This document shows, one piece after another, positions 4,615 through 6,875 of a stretch of DNA of 6,875 nt; the first letter of the stretch is position 1, and every line of letters begins with the position of its first letter. The stretch is taken from contig JAQTOJ010000104.1 of the NCBI GenBank assembly GCA_028713395.1, forward strand, positions 1 to 6,875, read 5' to 3'. The position numbers and the translations under genes were made by a program. The DNA comes from Dehalococcoidales bacterium (GTDB lineage Bacteria; Chloroflexota; Dehalococcoidia; Dehalococcoidales; Fen-1064). The notes beneath the pieces are model-generated. The model saw only the letters and a list, made by a program, of their open reading frames with translations, did no database searches and was not told where the DNA came from.

Positions 4615-6564
4615 CTAGACGTCTAGATTTTTCACGTACTTGGCGTTGGCCTGAATGAAGGCCTTGCGCGGCGGTACTTCATCGCCCATCAACATCTGGA
4701 AGACCTGGTCGGCTTTAGCGGCGTCTTCGATATTCACTTCCAGCAAAGTCCGGGTGTTGGGGTTCATGGTGGTTTCCCACAATTGTTCGCTGTTCATTTC
4801 TCCCAGACCCTTGTAACGCTGCAGGTCGACGCGGCCTTTAATTTCAGACATCACCTGGTCTTTCTCGGCGTCGGAGAAAATCCAGCGTTCTTCTTTACTG
4901 GTTTTAGCGCGGTACAATGGCGGCTGGGCAATATAAAGATTTTTATTGGAAATCAATTTGGGCATATGCCGGAAGAAGAAGGTCAACAACAGGGTGCGGA
5001 TATGCGCACCGTCCACGTCCGCATCGGCCATTAAAATGACCTTGTGGTAACGCAGTTTGGTGGAATCGAAATCATCATCCAAACCCGCGCCCAGCGCCGT
5101 AATGATGGCACGGATACCAGCCACCCCCAGCATGCGTTCGGGGGAAGCCTTTTCCACGTTTAGAATCTTACCACGCAGCGGCAGGATGGCCTGGAAACGG
5201 CGCTCCCTGCCCTGTTTGGCAGAGCCGCCGGCGGATTCACCTTCCACCAGGTAGAGCTCGCAGAGCGTAGGGTCTTTTTCCGAACAATCGGCTAACTGTC
5301 CGGGTAAAGTGCCGCCATCCAGACTGTTCTTGCGCACCACCAGTTCGCGCGCTTTGCGGGCAGCTTCCCGCGCCCGGGCGGAAAGAACGCATTTATCGAT
5401 AATGGCTTTGGCGTCATCCGGGTGTTCTTCCAGATAAAGCATCAACCCTTCGCTGACCACGCTATCCACGGCGCCTTTCGCTTCGGCGTTACCCAGCTTG
5501 CTCTTGGTCTGGCCTTCAAACTGAGGCTCGGCGATTTTGATGCTGACCACCGCGGTCAAACCTTCACGCACGTCATCGCCGGTCAGGTTCAGGTCGTCGT
5601 CTTTGAGCAGTTTGGCCTTGCGTGAATAGTCGTTGAAAACACGGGTCAAGGCCGTACGGAAGCCGGTTAAGTGGGTGCCGCCGTCAATGGTGTTCACGCA
5701 GTTGGCAAAGCTAAAAATAGATTCGGTGAAATTTTCATTGTATTGTAAAGAGGCTTCTACGTAAATATTGCTGGGGCCGGCTTTGGAGATGAAAATAGGC
5801 TGTTTGTGAATGACGCCGCGGCCGTGGTTTAGTTGCCGCACGAAGCTGTTAATACCACCCTCGAAGTAAAAAGTAAATTCGCGGTCATTTTTCGCATCGC
5901 GGAAGTACATCTCCAGTCCTTTATTCAGGTAGGCGATTTCCCGCATGCGTTCCGCTAGAACATTGAAATCGTATTCGGTTTCACTGAATATTTCTTTATC
6001 CGCCAGGAAGGTGGTGATCGTGCCGGTGCCCTCGGATTTCCCGACAACGGCGACATCTTTCACCGGAATGCCATGGTCGTATTCCTGAAAATATAGTTTA
6101 CCGTTGCGTTTCACAGAGACAGACATCTTGGTGGAAAGGGCATTCACTACGGACGCGCCAACGCCATGCAGACCACCGGAGACGGTGTAAGCTTTGCCGC
6201 CGAATTTACCACCGGCATGGAGCACGGTCATAACGGTTTCCAAGGCGGATTTGCCGGTAGCCGGATGGATATCCGTGGGGATACCGCGGCCGTTGTCTTC
6301 CACGGTCACCGAATTATCTTCGTTGATGGTGACTTTGATCTGCGTGCAGAAGTCTGCCATGGCTTCATCCACGCTGTTATAAACTATTTCGTAAACCAAA
6401 TGGTGTAGACCGCGCTGGTCGGTGGAGCCGATATACATACCGGGACGCCGGCGTACGGCTTCACGTCCCCCTAAAACCTGAATGGCGGAGGCATCGTATT
6501 CTTTAACCCCGTTCGCCAGGTGATTTTTCTGTTCTTCGGACGCAGACCCATTGTTTTGAATCAT
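4615..6564 (-). CDS. gyrB: DNA gyrase subunit B
   Basis: GyrB is the ATPase and TOPRIM half of gyrase, which with GyrA introduces negative supercoils. The 649 residues match the usual length of compact GyrB proteins without a large insert. The GHKL ATPase opens with YDASAIQVLGGREAVRRRPGMYIGS (from residue 23). It has the catalytic Glu59 and Mg-binding Asn63 in YEIVYNSVDEA (58-68), DNGRGIP (90-96) and GGLHGVGASVVNALS (130-144). The transducer includes QTKSKLGN (352-359). TOPRIM has LVEGESAGG (439-447) and MADADVDG (512-519), and RYKGLGEM (583-590) follows. The C-terminus (PPRKAFIQANAKYVKNLDV) is typical. Variants: V-Y-N where most have V-D-N (Y62), and EGES for the common EGDS. The start is preceded by GGAG about 12 bases upstream, a rather long spacing. 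The stop codon lies within a perfect 12-base palindrome (4615-4626). gyrA is not in the window. Confidence 0.97.
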   Translation of the reverse strand: MIQNNGSASEEQKNHLANGVKEYDASAIQVLGGREAVRRRPGMYIGSTDQRGLHHLVYEIVYNSVDEAMADFCTQIKVTINEDNSVTVEDNGRGIPTDIHPATGKSALETVMTVLHAGGKFGGKAYTVSGGLHGVGASVVNALSTKMSVSVKRNGKLYFQEYDHGIPVKDVAVVGKSEGTGTITTFLADKEIFSETEYDFNVLAERMREIAYLNKGLEMYFRDAKNDREFTFYFEGGINSFVRQLNHGRGVIHKQPIFISKAGPSNIYVEASLQYNENFTESIFSFANCVNTIDGGTHLTGFRTALTRVFNDYSRKAKLLKDDDLNLTGDDVREGLTAVVSIKIAEPQFEGQTKSKLGNAEAKGAVDSVVSEGLMLYLEEHPDDAKAIIDKCVLSARAREAARKARELVVRKNSLDGGTLPGQLADCSEKDPTLCELYLVEGESAGGSAKQGRERRFQAILPLRGKILNVEKASPERMLGVAGIRAIITALGAGLDDDFDSTKLRYHKVILMADADVDGAHIRTLLLTFFFRHMPKLISNKNLYIAQPPLYRAKTSKEERWIFSDAEKDQVMSEIKGRVDLQRYKGLGEMNSEQLWETTMNPNTRTLLEVNIEDAAKADQVFQMLMGDEVPPRKAFIQANAKYVKNLDV

Positions 6565-6679
6565 GTTGAGTGTTTACTCCGTCGCGAGAAAGATTGAGGC
6601 ATGCCGGAAGGTAAGAAAATGTAGAATTTCCCTGCCGGGAAAGAAAAAAGACAGAAATTGTGCGCCTCTTCGGCTCGCA
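6565..6679 (-). promoter_or_regulatory. gyrB 5' leader with a small hairpin
   Basis: If transcription starts near 6679, the gyrB leader is about 115 bases long and non-coding. It contains a perfect stem TTTCCC-GGCA-GGGAAA (6627-6642, minus-strand reading) and, near the start codon, GAGTAAACACTC, a 4-base inverted repeat around AAAC between the Shine-Dalgarno GGAG and the ATG. The hairpin has no following U-run, so it is not a clear terminator. The leader could carry supercoiling-dependent or post-transcriptional control, but nothing shows this directly. Confidence 0.35.
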
Positions 6680-6685
6680 TAGTTT

Positions 6686-6714
6686 ATTATACCATAAAAT
6701 AGATTCAAAATGAA
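6686..6714 (-). promoter_or_regulatory. Extended -10 promoter for gyrB
   Basis: The minus strand reads TGGTATAAT: a perfect TATAAT (6686-6691) with the TGn extension (TG at 6693-6694). A weak -35, TTCATT (6709-6714), lies 17 bases upstream. Start expected near 6679. This is the best promoter in the window by match. Confidence 0.7.
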
Positions 6715-6749
6715 GCTGTACGCACAGGCACGGACAACTCTCTTTTCCA

Positions 6750-6780
6750 TCGCGAGCCAAAATCCGTTTTGGCGTGGCGA
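6750..6780. other. Long hairpin upstream of gyrB
   Basis: A perfect 7-base stem GCCAAAA-TCCG-TTTTGGC (6756-6773) is extended by an outer TCGC/GCGA stem (6750-6753, 6777-6780) across a small internal loop. There is no T-run after it on either strand, so it is not a standard terminator. It lies upstream of the gyrB promoter and may instead be an operator or part of the leader of a rightward gene. The remaining DNA to 6855 shows a short inverted repeat CGGTT/AACCG (6800-6811) and no clear promoter. Confidence 0.45.
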
Positions 6781-6855
6781 TCTACCGGGGACGTTATTTC
6801 GGTTTTAACCGTGTTAATTGAGTGGAAGATTACTTAGTCGTCACCTTATCGCAAT

Positions 6856-6875
6856 GGGAGGTGGAGCCTTGATAT
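6856..6875 (+). promoter_or_regulatory. Strong Shine-Dalgarno sequence for a rightward gene starting at the window edge
   Basis: GGGAGGTGG (6856-6864) is an excellent match to the anti-Shine-Dalgarno. A TTG at 6869-6871 lies 4-5 bases downstream, and the last two bases AT could also begin an ATG. Either would start a plus-strand gene divergent from gyrB. The coding sequence is outside the window, so its identity cannot be seen. Confidence 0.4.

Noticed and set aside
4615..4626. 12-base palindrome CTAGACGTCTAG as a binding site
   Set aside because: It encodes the normal C-terminus LDV and stop of gyrB, so it is probably coincidental.
6627..6642. TTTCCC/GGGAAA hairpin as a terminator
   Set aside because: No U-run follows on either strand, and it would interrupt the gyrB leader.
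6503..6760. 85-codon minus-strand open frame over the gyrB promoter
   Set aside because: It overlaps the start of gyrB in another frame, contains the strong gyrB promoter and has no recognisable sequence.
6857..6875. Start of a tRNA gene at the right edge
   Set aside because: No register gives the conserved T8 and G10 with a plausible acceptor arm; a ribosome binding site explains the sequence better.

Overview
The window looks like a piece of a Chloroflexota chromosome, most likely class Dehalococcoidia, around dnaA. The main reason is gene order. dnaA is followed by obg and nadD, with gyrB nearby and no dnaN or recF. From memory this order matches the start of Dehalococcoides-type genomes; I could not check it by search. 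Protein features such as the short DnaA linker and the divergent DnaA helix-turn-helix signature also point away from the usual Proteobacteria and Firmicutes.

Layout, left to right. (1) The 5' end of fmt on the minus strand, cut by the window edge, with a plausible promoter. (2) A non-coding stretch of about 425 bases divergent between fmt and dnaA, carrying an inverted repeat TAAACACA/TGTGTTTA. (3) dnaA on the plus strand. (4) A 229-base gap, AT-rich in its second half, with two DnaA-box-like 9-mers and two candidate promoters for obg; this is one of two plausible positions for oriC. (5) obg and nadD on the plus strand, overlapping by 26 bases and probably translationally coupled. (6) A small DinB-like four-helix-bundle gene on the minus strand, bracketed by two related palindromic repeats in the same orientation. 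(7) gyrB on the minus strand, complete, with a strong extended -10 promoter and a leader of about 115 bases. (8) A right-hand non-coding stretch with a long hairpin, ending in a strong Shine-Dalgarno sequence that probably serves a rightward gene starting at or just past the edge.

The genes are mostly core information processing: replication initiation (DnaA), ribosome assembly and growth control (Obg), NAD synthesis (NadD), DNA supercoiling (GyrB) and initiator tRNA formylation (Fmt). The DinB-like gene is the only accessory element.

I see no phage, transposase, CRISPR or defence genes. The points most worth a second look are the altered base-contact residues in the DnaA helix-turn-helix together with a recurrent intergenic TAAACAC motif, the changed G-x-D motif of NadD, and the repeat-flanked DinB-like gene.
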